From: Cohnella phaseoli
GTDB lineage: Bacteria; Bacillota; Bacilli; Paenibacillales; Paenibacillaceae
Direction of reading: 5' to 3'
Assembly: GCF_003386235.1 (NCBI RefSeq)
Contig: NZ_QRDZ01000022.1
Span: 62,001-126,000, forward strand
DNA length: 64,000 bases
The position numbers and the translations under genes are program-made. Below are positions 7,922 to 17,554 of this stretch, one piece after another. The notes beneath the pieces are model-generated. The model saw only the letters and a list, made by a program, of their open reading frames with translations. It searched no databases and was not told the DNA's origin. Each line of letters begins with the position of its first letter. Within the stretch, counting starts at the first letter, position 1.

Positions 7922-10387
7922 TCATGCCGACAATTTGATCTGATTCACGGGGATACGGCCGGAACGAACCTCAAGATACGGTCGTCCATCCTTTATTCCT
8001 GCTATACCATATCCTTCGTTCGTACACAAGAAGCTCAAATAATCTCCGGTGACTCGAGGGGATACGTATAGCGTCTGTTCAACCGCGTCGTAACGAATGC
8101 CGCTCCATGCCTGGATCAGCCCGTAGGAGGCGAGCGCGCGAGCATACCAGTGTCCGCATTCGTATTCGTTATACGGATTGCGCACGACGCCGTCGTAACG
8201 GTCGCGGCAGATTCGTACGATCTCCAGCCCTTCTTCAACGCAGCCCAGAGCGATCAGATGCGAGGCTACTTGATATTCGATTCCCGTCCACACTTCATTG
8301 CTATAGACGAACGGCAGCGAGAGCTTTCCTCCTCTAGGCCAAGTACACAGGAGCAATCCTCCCTCACGACCCAACGCGTAGCCGGGGCGCTGCGGATTGG
8401 CATGCTCGGACAAATCTCGCTTCAGGTTGTACGTGTATACGCTGAGCAGATGACTTTTTACCTTTTCCCGATCCAAAATATCTCCAAGCCCGCACATCTC
8501 CGCCAGCCAAGCTCCGATAATTCCGTCGGATAGACAGCCTTTGCCGTACTGATACTTGGGGCCTTCCTTGCGCATCAGCTCGATCGCTTCCGGGGAGTAA
8601 TCCAGGTTCCGGTCGATGTCGGAATCGGCATGGACGGGCGCAGAAGCCCTCAGCCCTTCCCAAACGACCTTCTGCTCGAAATATTCTCCGTTAAAAAGCT
8701 CTGTCTCCACATAGCTTCTGCCCTTGCGGTAAATTTCCTCATACCGCTCCGGGTCGTCTCCGAGCGCCCGGGCCATAAGAGACGCCGCCTTCAGCGCTCC
8801 CAGATAGATCGAGGAGCACATGCCGTCCGGGCCCCAAAATTCAATATCATACGTGTTATGATGCGGCTCTGTTAGCACTCCCGCTTCTTCGGGATCCCAG
8901 GTTTGGATGCAATAGTTCAAGCTTGCTTGGACCCGAGGCCATAACGCCGCCAGCCACTGTGTATTCCCGCCGACTCTCCACTCCCGGTAAACCTTCATGA
9001 TTCCGCCGAGCTGACCGTCGCTCGCCGCATGGAACAGATGAGTTGCCGGCTGAATCGGCAGCGGGATGCGGAAGTTCTGATGACCTTCGTCATTCTGGCC
9101 TTCGATGAACTCCGTCATGCGAAGACCGCGTTCCAAGTCGGGAAAAAGATGAGGAATCGCCTGCGCATAGTTCCATACGTGAGTGCAGGTGCCGTGACAG
9201 CTCCCCCACGTATCGTCGCAGCCCTCGAACGCCCACAGCCTTCCGTCGGCTTGTCTGAGCACGGTCGGCGATTTCAGAATCGACAGGTTGGCCGTTACGG
9301 CCTCCTTCATCTCCTCCGGAAGTGTCGTGTCGTTAAAGGCGCGGAAGAACGCCTCGCTCTCCGCTCGCAATCTTTCGTACTGGCTCGTCCAATACTCCGC
9401 AACGGAATTCATGCTGCCGAATCTCCCGGAGTACCACGGTTTATGGAAATTACGCAATTCATGCCTGTGTGCGTCTCCCGTCGCTAAAGGATCGTCCACA
9501 TCGCCCTGCGCCAGATTCGATTCCGGAACGTACCACGACAGCATCAGCTTAACCGTTCTGCGCTCGCCGGGCTGCAGCTCGAGCGGCACGTATAGGCTTC
9601 CTCCAGGGCTTGCTCTGCCTTCCCCGATCGCCGGTTTCTCGACCGCAGCCCCCTCTTCGACCGATCTCCACGCCATCGTAACCGGATCGAACCAGCTTCC
9701 CCTGAACCACGCGCAGTCGACTTTAGTCTCGGCTTGATCCGTTGCGGCGGAGAAGGAGCCTTCCACCCATGGCTTTCCTTCTGCCGGGGGCTGATAAAGC
9801 TCGAATCCGTTGTCCGTCCGGCGAACGCAATGGTCGCCCTGGCCCTCCGCTTCCATGAAGTGAACGGCATGGAAAGAGTATACAAGCTCCAGAGGCTCAT
9901 CGGACGCATTTGTAAAAGCAAACTCCAGCCCGGCGACAGGCAGACTGGAATCGTCCGCATTCAGAGGAATGAACGGACTCCAGCCCGTGATCGCGACGGA
10001 GATCGGCAGCCTGGGATCTGTCAGCTCGACCGTTCCGAAGGGAAACCGGCTCTGAAAGGAGCTGTTCGCAAACCGCGGCAGTCCGTAGGTTTTGCCCATT
10101 AAGCCGACGCCCGAGCCGGGCGTTGAAGTCGTGCGTATGCCCATCACTTTCCACGACGGTACTGGGCCTTCGAGTACCCGGGCGATGTTCCCGTCCTTGC
10201 CTTTAATACAGACGGCAGAGAATACGGTGGGCTCGTTGCCTGTATCCGGCGCGTGGCGCAGCGAAAATTGGGATAAAGCGCCGGCTCCCTCCAGACAGAG
10301 CATGCCGGCTCCGATTCCTCCAAGGGGAAAAGCGACGCGGGAGCTGCGTTCTCCTGTATACGCCGTGTTGTAGGCTCTGTTACTCAT
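7922..10387 (-). CDS. Glycoside hydrolase family 116 (GBA2-like beta-glucosidase/xylosidase)
   Basis: An 821-aa enzyme without a signal peptide, so probably cytoplasmic and acting on imported oligosaccharides. It has the family layout: an N-terminal beta-sandwich opening with FPLGGIGAGMLCLEGAG and a C-terminal (alpha/alpha)6 barrel with WGSCHGTCTHVWNYAQ, HHNTYDIEFWGP and GCLSDGIIGAW (about residue 620). The last segment aligns with the region carrying the acid/base Asp in known GH116 enzymes. Characterised members act on beta-glucosides, beta-xylosides or glucosylceramide; the substrate here is not predictable. GAGGAGG precedes the ATG, and a sigma-A-like promoter lies 34-61 nt upstream. It is first in a unit with the LacI gene, which its stop overlaps. 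Confidence 0.9.
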   Translation of the reverse strand: MSNRAYNTAYTGERSSRVAFPLGGIGAGMLCLEGAGALSQFSLRHAPDTGNEPTVFSAVCIKGKDGNIARVLEGPVPSWKVMGIRTTSTPGSGVGLMGKTYGLPRFANSSFQSRFPFGTVELTDPRLPISVAITGWSPFIPLNADDSSLPVAGLEFAFTNASDEPLELVYSFHAVHFMEAEGQGDHCVRRTDNGFELYQPPAEGKPWVEGSFSAATDQAETKVDCAWFRGSWFDPVTMAWRSVEEGAAVEKPAIGEGRASPGGSLYVPLELQPGERRTVKLMLSWYVPESNLAQGDVDDPLATGDAHRHELRNFHKPWYSGRFGSMNSVAEYWTSQYERLRAESEAFFRAFNDTTLPEEMKEAVTANLSILKSPTVLRQADGRLWAFEGCDDTWGSCHGTCTHVWNYAQAIPHLFPDLERGLRMTEFIEGQNDEGHQNFRIPLPIQPATHLFHAASDGQLGGIMKVYREWRVGGNTQWLAALWPRVQASLNYCIQTWDPEEAGVLTEPHHNTYDIEFWGPDGMCSSIYLGALKAASLMARALGDDPERYEEIYRKGRSYVETELFNGEYFEQKVVWEGLRASAPVHADSDIDRNLDYSPEAIELMRKEGPKYQYGKGCLSDGIIGAWLAEMCGLGDILDREKVKSHLLSVYTYNLKRDLSEHANPQRPGYALGREGGLLLCTWPRGGKLSLPFVYSNEVWTGIEYQVASHLIALGCVEEGLEIVRICRDRYDGVVRNPYNEYECGHWYARALASYGLIQAWSGIRYDAVEQTLYVSPRVTGDYLSFLCTNEGYGIAGIKDGRPYLEVRSGRIPVNQIKLSA

Positions 10388-10420
10388 CGTCCAGCCTCCT
10401 CCTCACCACTTTCTGATCTC

Positions 10421-10448
10421 ATTATATCGTGCCTGCACTTTTAGTAAA
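10421..10448 (-). promoter_or_regulatory. Putative sigma-A promoter for the GH116-lacI unit
   Basis: On the minus strand TTTACT (10443-10448) and TATAAT (10421-10426) are separated by 16 bp in an AT-rich stretch, 34 nt upstream of the GH116 start. The -10 is perfect; the -35 matches 4 of 6. Confidence 0.6.
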
Positions 10449-10492
10449 TATATTTTAGATAAATTTATTTAATTTAATAAAAATAATAAAAA

Positions 10493-10514
10493 CGGAGGGC
10501 ATTGTGGCCTCCCG
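10493..10514 (-). terminator. Intrinsic terminator after the metallophosphoesterase gene
   Basis: On the minus strand a GGAGG/CCTCC-type stem is followed at once by a long T-rich run (GTTTTTATTATTTTTATT). It separates the phosphoesterase transcript from the GH116 unit. Confidence 0.65.
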
Positions 10515-10583
10515 CTCTTCCGCTTATATTTTGATCGCCTCGCCGCTCTCCGCGGAGGGGTATCGATAGACTTGCGCTTAGAA

Positions 10584-11510
10584 TCAAGCGCCCGGCAGAT
10601 GCTTATCCTGTTCGGCAATAACGGTGCCGTCGTCGAGCCGCAGCCACGAATCGAACGTCCGCTCCCCTTCTCGCAGGCGAATAATCCGCGCGCCGTGTTG
10701 GAAGCCCTCCTGCCCGTAGGTGTTGTAGCCGGTCGCACGTCCGTAACAGAGCCGGATGCCGTGCAATTCTCCCCAGTAATCGTTGATGTGGTCGTGGCCG
10801 ACAAACGTCCCCATGACGTCTCCCGCTTCGACCAGCGCCGCGAACATGCCCGAATTGACCAGCGGAGAGCATACCCGCTCAAGCTTGCTGCCGTAGCACA
10901 CTTGCTTCTCCCAGACCTCATTGTACTCCGGCAGCGGAATATGGAAGAAAGCAAGCGCAGGCAGAGGCGCGCCACCGTTGCGAGCGGTCAGAGCCTCCGA
11001 AGCGCCGGCATACCATTCGATCTGATCGCGGCGAATCCAATCATAGCCTTCAATATGGCCGACCGGCGAATAATCCCCGCTGTCCAGAAAATAAAGCGCC
11101 GCTCCGGCCTTGCCGCGTCCGCCCTGTATTTCAAGCATATAATTGCCGAAGCCGCTTATCCCATCCGTATGCTGCGTCAAGTTATGCTTCTGCTCAAGCA
11201 GGAAGTCCAGCAGCTCCGCTCGGCTGACGCTGCCTTCCGCATCGTGATTGCCGAACACCGCCGCCCACGGAATACTTCTGGATTCCGCCGCATCAATCGC
11301 TTCGCTTAAAGATCTTCGCGGATCCGTGCATTCCTCTCCGGAGATCAAATCCCCCGTAAATACAACAAGATCGGGGCGCTCCGCCTCCAGTACGGCATCC
11401 ATGAGCGCCCTCGTGCGCCGATCCTGCTCATCGCCGTTCTTCCAATGCAAATCCGTAAACTGTACGACCGTGAACGTACCGTCCTCCCGAAATCGCAGCC
11501 CCTGTTCCAT
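10584..11510 (-). CDS. Calcineurin-like metallophosphoesterase
   Basis: A 308-aa metal-dependent phosphoesterase. All metal-binding motifs are present in order: QFTDLHWK (usually D-x-H), DLVVFTGDLISG (GD), AVFGNHDAEG (GNHD), AFFHIPLPEY (H) and FVGHDHINDYWG (GHDH). There is no signal peptide or membrane helix. It starts 27 nt after the unassigned 805-aa gene and shares its strand, so it belongs to the glycan gene run. Homologues beside glycosidases are often called phosphohydrolases of the Icc/CpdA type; whether this one acts on sugar phosphates or nucleotides cannot be told. Confidence 0.88.
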   Translation of the reverse strand: MEQGLRFREDGTFTVVQFTDLHWKNGDEQDRRTRALMDAVLEAERPDLVVFTGDLISGEECTDPRRSLSEAIDAAESRSIPWAAVFGNHDAEGSVSRAELLDFLLEQKHNLTQHTDGISGFGNYMLEIQGGRGKAGAALYFLDSGDYSPVGHIEGYDWIRRDQIEWYAGASEALTARNGGAPLPALAFFHIPLPEYNEVWEKQVCYGSKLERVCSPLVNSGMFAALVEAGDVMGTFVGHDHINDYWGELHGIRLCYGRATGYNTYGQEGFQHGARIIRLREGERTFDSWLRLDDGTVIAEQDKHLPGA

Positions 11511-11537
11511 ACCGCTTCCCTCTTTCTTCTATGATGT

Positions 11538-13955
11538 CTATAGCTCCGGCGCTTGCACCGTTTCCGGCTTTCCCCGGGTCATCATTATAACGCTAACGAC
11601 GGGCTTCGGGTTGCCGATAAATTTGCAGCTAAACGAAATCGTCTGCCCTCCGCTTCGAACGGCAGGTCCGTCCGCCGCTGCGTGAACGACGCGAAGCAGA
11701 TTCCAATTCCGGTCATAGATTTTGCCGACTCGATCTCCGTCGCATACGAGGTAATGGTTCGCCGCCACCTCCGTATCGAAGGTCAAATAGACATTGCCGG
11801 TATAGAAAGTCGGCCGTTGCACCGCTGCGTCTTCATTGCCGTACGACGGCGTTACGCGCATGCAAAACCTGAGCGGCTGATCGCCGTGTTTGTTATAATA
11901 CGCCCAATCCGCTCCGCCCGGCTGACCGGGCTGCAATTCGGAGGGACTGCAGACGAGCGGCTTGGAGCGGTCCACCGGATACAACGTCCATTTCCCTTCC
12001 CCCGCAGCCTCCAGATGCCAATCGCTCTTCGGATCGCGCAGCCTCTCCCTCTGCTCGGGCGAGAACGCGCCGGCTCTCCGCGCCGATTCCCAACAGCGCA
12101 CGGCCTCAAGCAGCGTCTCCTTGTTCCCGATACTTTCCAAAATCCGCATTTCAGCCACAAGCGCAAAGCCCGCCTGATATCCCGCCGCTTTCGACAGCAC
12201 CCATTCGATCTCATCCAATGTCGTCGCTTCGAAGCGATCGGATGCGGTGCGAATGAGAAACCATCCCAGCATTGGCGGAATGAAATTCCGGGCAAAAAAG
12301 CGCTGGTTGGCCAGCCGCCATTCCAGCTGGCCTTCGCGCGTCGCCGCTCCCCATGGCTCTCCCCAATTAAATCGCGTGAAGATGTGCCACAGATAGTTCG
12401 GCCCAACGATGCTGGCGTCGTTGATCACTTCGTCGCCCCAGCCGTCGTAGCACTTGCGAACGAATCTGCTTACGCCGTAATCGTCTTGTCCGGTTGCGTA
12501 CAGACCTTCCAGTCCGTCGAAAGAGATTTGCTTGACGCCGGTCATTCGAAACAGGTCCGCGATGCGCTCGCTATACTCCTCCTGCAGCTCGAAATTCGGA
12601 AACAAAACGTCGTAGGGGTGATCCCACAGCCGGCCGATCTCCGTACCCGGCTCATGAGCCGACGCAGCCGTGCCGTTCGCTCCGCGCTTCACGTTGATTA
12701 GCTTCCATGGAGCGCTATCCGTTACGGCTTCGTATTCGATCAGTTCGTTCCCGATTCGCGCCGTTTGCCGAAACAATCGGGCCGCAAACGGACCGGGATC
12801 GTCCACCTCGATGTCCGCAGCAGTCTCCTCCACCCTCGAAGCCAGACGAGACGCGCCCACTGTTTGCAATCGCCCGGCCGGAATCGGCGTAACATATGGA
12901 TCGTTCAGCGTCGTAAAGTTCGACAAGGTATGCAAGCCGACGCGAACGCCCTCGCTTTCCGCCAGCTTGACGCACCCGCGCAGTCCGTCGTCCCCGTTGG
13001 GGAAGCTTCTCTCCTTGAGCGTGAAATGACCCCACTGCCCGAACGGGTCGGGATGATAAACGTACTTTAGACCGGCTTGCTTCGTATAGCGGACCGCATC
13101 GGCCATCGTCGCTTCGGAAAAATCGGTAATGAAATACGACTGATTCGCGCCGGGCGATTTTTTGCCCCAGACGCCTTCGATCGTCGGATGCGGCAGCCCT
13201 TCTCGAAGCTCAATGACTTCGATCGTATCCAGCACTTCCCCGGCCGGACATCCGAACAGGGCGATCTTCGTTCCGGCGATGCTCGCGTCTTCGCCGCCAA
13301 TCGGCGCTACCGGAACATCCGGCAAATTCCATACCGTTCGGCGAGCCGCCTTCGACCGATTCCGCGCGAATGCTTGAAGCACGCTGCCTTCGGCGGTCGG
13401 CCATGCCGTACAAGCCGAATAGGGGAATTTCATGTCCGATGGCGAATGTCCTCCGCCATTCGGATCGGGCTGGCCGTTCCCGCGCTCCGTATCCGCAGGA
13501 TCAAACAACGGCGCAAGCTCAATCGGCCATCCGCCGACGGTTTTCATATTGAGCGACTGAATGCCGATCGCCAAGTCCCCGTCGTGCACGACGCCGACCG
13601 ATTCTCCGATCGAACCCGCCACAGAAGTCGCATACGGCCCCCATACGAATGTGTCCACATCCGCTCCTGCGATGCGCGTCACTTCAAATGCTGCGTAGCG
13701 CAAGCAGTTAGCATATTCCACCTCTACCTGCGCGCCGCATTCGGCGAATGCAAACGTCAGCGTTCCCGTCTCGCCGTCGCAGCTCAGCGATGAAGGCGCC
13801 TCGGCCTTCCCTTCGACAACGATGCGGATGAAAGGAGATTCGGATGAGGCAACTGAATATTCCTTGCCGTTCTCCGCATTCTTCAGGCTGACGACATTCC
13901 CCGCCGAATCGAGGATCATCCGCAGCCTTCCCGCCGGTAAGTCGATCATTTGCAT
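11538..13955 (-). CDS. Large uncharacterised protein, putative glycoside hydrolase with TIM-barrel centre
   Basis: 805 aa, no signal peptide. Residues about 1-230 are beta-rich, like the N-terminal sandwich of clan GH-D enzymes. About 255-540 read as a barrel: KYVYHPDPFGQWGHF, VRVGLHTLSNFTT and KQISFDGLEGLYATG, the last being an end-of-strand D-G-x-E that could hold catalytic acids. The C-terminus (about 650-805) is again beta-rich. I do not recognise a named family with confidence. It lies between a GH29 enzyme and a phosphoesterase with gaps of 14 and 27 bp, so a role in the same glycan pathway is likely. An ATG at 13949 is an alternative start. Confidence 0.75.
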   Translation of the reverse strand: MQMIDLPAGRLRMILDSAGNVVSLKNAENGKEYSVASSESPFIRIVVEGKAEAPSSLSCDGETGTLTFAFAECGAQVEVEYANCLRYAAFEVTRIAGADVDTFVWGPYATSVAGSIGESVGVVHDGDLAIGIQSLNMKTVGGWPIELAPLFDPADTERGNGQPDPNGGGHSPSDMKFPYSACTAWPTAEGSVLQAFARNRSKAARRTVWNLPDVPVAPIGGEDASIAGTKIALFGCPAGEVLDTIEVIELREGLPHPTIEGVWGKKSPGANQSYFITDFSEATMADAVRYTKQAGLKYVYHPDPFGQWGHFTLKERSFPNGDDGLRGCVKLAESEGVRVGLHTLSNFTTLNDPYVTPIPAGRLQTVGASRLASRVEETAADIEVDDPGPFAARLFRQTARIGNELIEYEAVTDSAPWKLINVKRGANGTAASAHEPGTEIGRLWDHPYDVLFPNFELQEEYSERIADLFRMTGVKQISFDGLEGLYATGQDDYGVSRFVRKCYDGWGDEVINDASIVGPNYLWHIFTRFNWGEPWGAATREGQLEWRLANQRFFARNFIPPMLGWFLIRTASDRFEATTLDEIEWVLSKAAGYQAGFALVAEMRILESIGNKETLLEAVRCWESARRAGAFSPEQRERLRDPKSDWHLEAAGEGKWTLYPVDRSKPLVCSPSELQPGQPGGADWAYYNKHGDQPLRFCMRVTPSYGNEDAAVQRPTFYTGNVYLTFDTEVAANHYLVCDGDRVGKIYDRNWNLLRVVHAAADGPAVRSGGQTISFSCKFIGNPKPVVSVIMMTRGKPETVQAPEL

Positions 13956-13969
13956 TCACGCCTTTATCT

Positions 13970-15571
13970 TTATAATTTCTCAAGCCATATGTTGCCGAAT
14001 CCGTTATTGCCAAGCTCGCAATAAAGCTCCAACTCCAACTGAATGCGCTGCCCCAGACCGGTAATATTGATTCTGTAACGATCCTCGGTCTGCGACACGA
14101 ATTGCGGATAGGAAGCGCCGTTCAGCAACAGACGAACGCCCTCGGCGCGGACGCTGCTTGCACCGCCGTCGGCATTATCGAAATAGAGCGCATACTGTCC
14201 CGCGTCGTCGATCAGATCGCCGATGTCGTACGTCTCCGTGCTTTTCCGGTCGACTTTATAGATGAACAATTCCGGACCCCATTCGCCGACCTTTTGCCGC
14301 TCAGATCGAATGTTGTTCGGGCTGAATACGGTAGCCGCTCCGGTGTAATACGCCGTCAGGCTTGCAATCCTCGGTTCGTCCACCGCCTTCAGCACGTTCA
14401 GCCGAAGCTTGTGCAGCGTCGCCTCGGCGATCCGCTCGATTCTCTTGTGCCCGATCGCTGTGCCGCTGCACAGCTTCAGCCACTGCTCCCCGTCGAAGCC
14501 AAGCACTTCATAGGAGCGAATGCGTTCGCCGTAACGAATATCCTCGCAAATAACAATATGGTCGATTGCGGTAGGCTCCATCAGCTCAATTTCCAGCGTA
14601 TCCCCGGAACCGCCGGCCTCGCAAAGCGCATTGGCAAACCTTTTGCGGATCTCGTCCCCGAACTCCTTCGCCCGCCGCGCGTCCGGCTCCGGAATTTGAC
14701 CGGTCGGATCGGGGTTGGCATTGAGCAGAAGAACGGCGCCGTTGCCGACAGACCTGTAATACAGCTCCATCAGATGATCCAGGCTTTTGACCGTGCCTTC
14801 ATTCTGCGTGTTCCAAAACCACGTATTCCGAATGCGCGCGTCGCATTCCATCGGCATCCAGATTTCTCCGTTCGGATCGCTGTGCTGAATCGTGCCCAAC
14901 CCTCTGGCCGCTTCTGAATCGGCTCTTACCGCATTCCACGCCGGATAGGTGGCGATCCCTTCCTCGTTGCCGACCCAGCGGATGGAGGCATGCTTGCTCT
15001 GGAAATACACCGCGTTCGGAACATAGCGCTCCAAAATATCGCCGACCTCGATCTCTTGCCCGCCGTCGAACCATACCTCGAAAATTTCCCCGTATCGGCT
15101 CAGCACTTCCTCCAATTGAGTCCGGTAAATCTTGTTGTACTTCTCCTGCGCCTCCGGCGTTTCGCACCGGCCCGCGAGCTGCGCCCCGTTATAGATATCC
15201 TGCGGACTTAAATAGATACCGAGCTTGAGCCCCCGCTTCCGGCAGGATTCGGATAGATCGCGCAGCACATCGCCCTTGCCGTCTCTCCAAGGCGTGTCCT
15301 TGACGCCATAATCGCATGTATCCGTCTGCCACATGCAGAATCCGCCTACGTGCTTGGCGACCATTACGATATATTTGGCGCCAAGCGATTCGGCGACGGA
15401 AGCCCACTGTTCGGTATCCAGCTCGGACGGATTGATCCGGTCCAGCGGCGTCGACAGATCGTCGTACTCCTGGTCCTGATAGACGTTGGGCGCCCAATGG
15501 ATAAACATGCCGATTTCGGTATCGTGCCACTCCACCTGCTGCGGCGTAGGCACTGCCAGCTTTACGGTCAT
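13970..15571 (-). CDS. GH29-type alpha-L-fucosidase
   Basis: 533-aa enzyme expected to cleave terminal alpha-L-fucosyl residues. GH29 hallmarks: WHDTEIGMFIHWAPNVY near the start, YIVMVAKHVGGFCMW, GLKLGIYLSP, and EVWFDGG (about residue 182), where the Asp is the nucleophile in characterised members. NGAVLLLNANPDPTGQIP follows. The C-terminal part looks like a beta-sandwich of the discoidin-like type seen in many GH29 proteins. No signal peptide, so intracellular use of imported oligosaccharide is likely. First in the run GH29-unknown-phosphoesterase, after the terminator behind the binding-protein gene. Confidence 0.88.
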   Translation of the reverse strand: MTVKLAVPTPQQVEWHDTEIGMFIHWAPNVYQDQEYDDLSTPLDRINPSELDTEQWASVAESLGAKYIVMVAKHVGGFCMWQTDTCDYGVKDTPWRDGKGDVLRDLSESCRKRGLKLGIYLSPQDIYNGAQLAGRCETPEAQEKYNKIYRTQLEEVLSRYGEIFEVWFDGGQEIEVGDILERYVPNAVYFQSKHASIRWVGNEEGIATYPAWNAVRADSEAARGLGTIQHSDPNGEIWMPMECDARIRNTWFWNTQNEGTVKSLDHLMELYYRSVGNGAVLLLNANPDPTGQIPEPDARRAKEFGDEIRKRFANALCEAGGSGDTLEIELMEPTAIDHIVICEDIRYGERIRSYEVLGFDGEQWLKLCSGTAIGHKRIERIAEATLHKLRLNVLKAVDEPRIASLTAYYTGAATVFSPNNIRSERQKVGEWGPELFIYKVDRKSTETYDIGDLIDDAGQYALYFDNADGGASSVRAEGVRLLLNGASYPQFVSQTEDRYRINITGLGQRIQLELELYCELGNNGFGNIWLEKL

Positions 15572-15624
15572 TTCATCAAACCTTCTTTCTCTCTTAGCTC
15601 GTTATGGATAGGGGAAAAAGGATT

Positions 15625-15677
15625 CGGGCGGCGAGACGACTTGAGTTGAAGTCGATTCAACTCGTCTCCTCCGCCCG
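15625..15677 (-). terminator. Long hairpin terminator after the second importer operon
   Basis: CGGGCGG...AGACGA...AGTTGAA pairs with TTCAACT...CGTCT...CCGCCCG over 53 bp, followed on the minus strand by CCTTTTTCCCC. It sits 8 bp after the binding-protein stop codon and separates the importer from the GH29 gene. Confidence 0.8.
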
Positions 15678-15684
15678 ATCGCGT

Positions 15685-17466
15685 TTATCGCTTCAGTACA
15701 GCCGTTTTGGCAAGCGAGTCCTTCCAGTTCTGTGCCCAGAACTGCTTGGATTGGTCATAGCCTATCTTATTCAGGCTGTCCAGGAATTCTTCCTTGACCT
15801 TGTTGAATTCCGCCTCGTCCTTGGACAAAATAATTTTCGGCATCGTCGTCTTCACCAGTTCTTCGACCTTGGCATCGATCCGCTTAATATCGTCGGGAGC
15901 GCTGGCGAGTCCGGTCTGCACGGTCGTATCAAATGCGCCCCACGAGATTTTCCCTTCCTGCACCAGCTTTTCGAGCGCCTCGCCGGGGTAGGTTGCTCCG
16001 TAATGCTCGCTGTATGCCTTATCGAGCGGCGTTAATTTCGTTTGGAACACTTTCGGAGTATAGAACAGACTGATCAGCTCGCCGTCGGCCGGATTCACGA
16101 CAAAATCGTCAAGTCCCTGCAAATTGCCGTATTTGCCGATCCCGGTCGTATCTCCGAATTTCTCCATCGTTTTCGACAGGTTGATCGTCTCGTCCGTCAT
16201 TTCCGGCTTGCCGTCGACCATCTTCCAATGCTCGCCTTCCACGCCGCTGGCCGCCAATCTTGAGCCTTCCGGCGAGAACATAAAGTTCAGCAGCTCTACG
16301 GCCCGCTCCGGGTGCTTCGAGTTTTTGGAGATCGCCAAGTATTTGCCGCTCCAGCCTGTCGGGGAGAATCCGCCTTTATAAATCTGCGTTCCGGTAATCG
16401 GAATCATGCCGTAGCCGGCTTCGGGCTTGCCTGCGTCGGCCAGCTTCTTGTTCCCGCCGCCTGTCCACCAGTTGGCGATGCTGGACAACAGCTGCAAATT
16501 GTCGAGCTTGGCGCTGTACTGGTCCATCTGCTGCGTGAACGCTTCGGGATCGAGCAGCCCCATCTGGTTCGCCTTGAAAAAGTACCTCATGCTATTCCAG
16601 AACGTGCTGCTCTCGTCGGTCAGCAGCTCATAGGCGTTGCCTTGAGCATCCTGCACATAAGTACCGGGACCGTTGAAATACCCGTCCGCAAACGCGTTCT
16701 GAATAATGAACGGCCAGAGACCGCCGTTATATGCGGATACGCCGTATACCTTCTTACCGTCCTCCGTCTTCGGATAAAGCTTCTGCATCTCGGCCAGCAA
16801 GTTGAGAAAATCGTCCGTCGATTTGATTTCCGGAGCGCCGAGCTCTTGGTACATATCCCATCGCGTCCAAAATCCGACCGAATATTCATACTGCGGAGCG
16901 GCCGCGCCTACGTCCGAATAGGTTCCGGTATGGATGGGGAGGAAGTACAGCTTGTTCTGGCCTTCGCTCATGTTTTGTCTGAAGTATTCGAGCGTCTCGG
17001 GCATTCCTTTCTCGATGTCCTGTCCGCTCGTTTTCAAGTAGTCGTCTATGTTGATAATTTGATTGCCTTCGATCATTTGTTTAATATACTTGTGGTCGAC
17101 CATCAGAATGTCGGGCAAATCGCCGTCGGCGAGCATCAGCTTCAGTTTGTTTTCGTCGGCCGCCATCGTGTCGAGCGTAACGCCTGTCCTTCTCTCGATT
17201 TCTTTGGCGACGGGATCGCTCTGGATACCGGGAATATCGGCTGCGCCTGCGCCGAACATCGTTAACGTGACAGGCTCCTTCGTCGGCGGGCTCGAATCGG
17301 CGCTCGGACTTTCCGAGCTTCCCGACGAAGTCGAACTTGGCGTCTGGGCCTCCCCGCTTTTGTCGTTGTTGCCGCCGCTGCTGCATGCTGCCAACGCCGA
17401 TGCCAGCAGCATAAGTGTAAGCAGCATCGATAGTCCTTTTCGAACCGAAATCTTGGCAAAGCTCAT
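15685..17466 (-). CDS. Extracellular sugar-binding lipoprotein of ABC importer
   Basis: 593-aa binding protein. The signal peptide ends in lipobox LAAC (Cys near residue 28) followed by a long Gly/Ser/Asp/Pro linker, then a family-1-like binding fold (motifs LMLADGDLPDILMVDHKY, FMFSPEGSRL). RBS GGGAGG lies before ATG 17466. Third gene of the lplB-ytcP-binding protein operon (19395-15685) and neighbour of fucosidase and GH116 genes, so an oligosaccharide carrying fucose or beta-linked sugars is a plausible ligand. That link is inferred from context only. Confidence 0.93.
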   Translation of the reverse strand: MSFAKISVRKGLSMLLTLMLLASALAACSSGGNNDKSGEAQTPSSTSSGSSESPSADSSPPTKEPVTLTMFGAGAADIPGIQSDPVAKEIERRTGVTLDTMAADENKLKLMLADGDLPDILMVDHKYIKQMIEGNQIINIDDYLKTSGQDIEKGMPETLEYFRQNMSEGQNKLYFLPIHTGTYSDVGAAAPQYEYSVGFWTRWDMYQELGAPEIKSTDDFLNLLAEMQKLYPKTEDGKKVYGVSAYNGGLWPFIIQNAFADGYFNGPGTYVQDAQGNAYELLTDESSTFWNSMRYFFKANQMGLLDPEAFTQQMDQYSAKLDNLQLLSSIANWWTGGGNKKLADAGKPEAGYGMIPITGTQIYKGGFSPTGWSGKYLAISKNSKHPERAVELLNFMFSPEGSRLAASGVEGEHWKMVDGKPEMTDETINLSKTMEKFGDTTGIGKYGNLQGLDDFVVNPADGELISLFYTPKVFQTKLTPLDKAYSEHYGATYPGEALEKLVQEGKISWGAFDTTVQTGLASAPDDIKRIDAKVEELVKTTMPKIILSKDEAEFNKVKEEFLDSLNKIGYDQSKQFWAQNWKDSLAKTAVLKR

Positions 17467-17554
17467 CGTATTGCCTCCCTTATGATTCTGAATAGTCTAT
17501 ATAATTGAAATGCCGAACCCGATTTCGCGCTGCGGCATCAATTATCGGTTCGAA

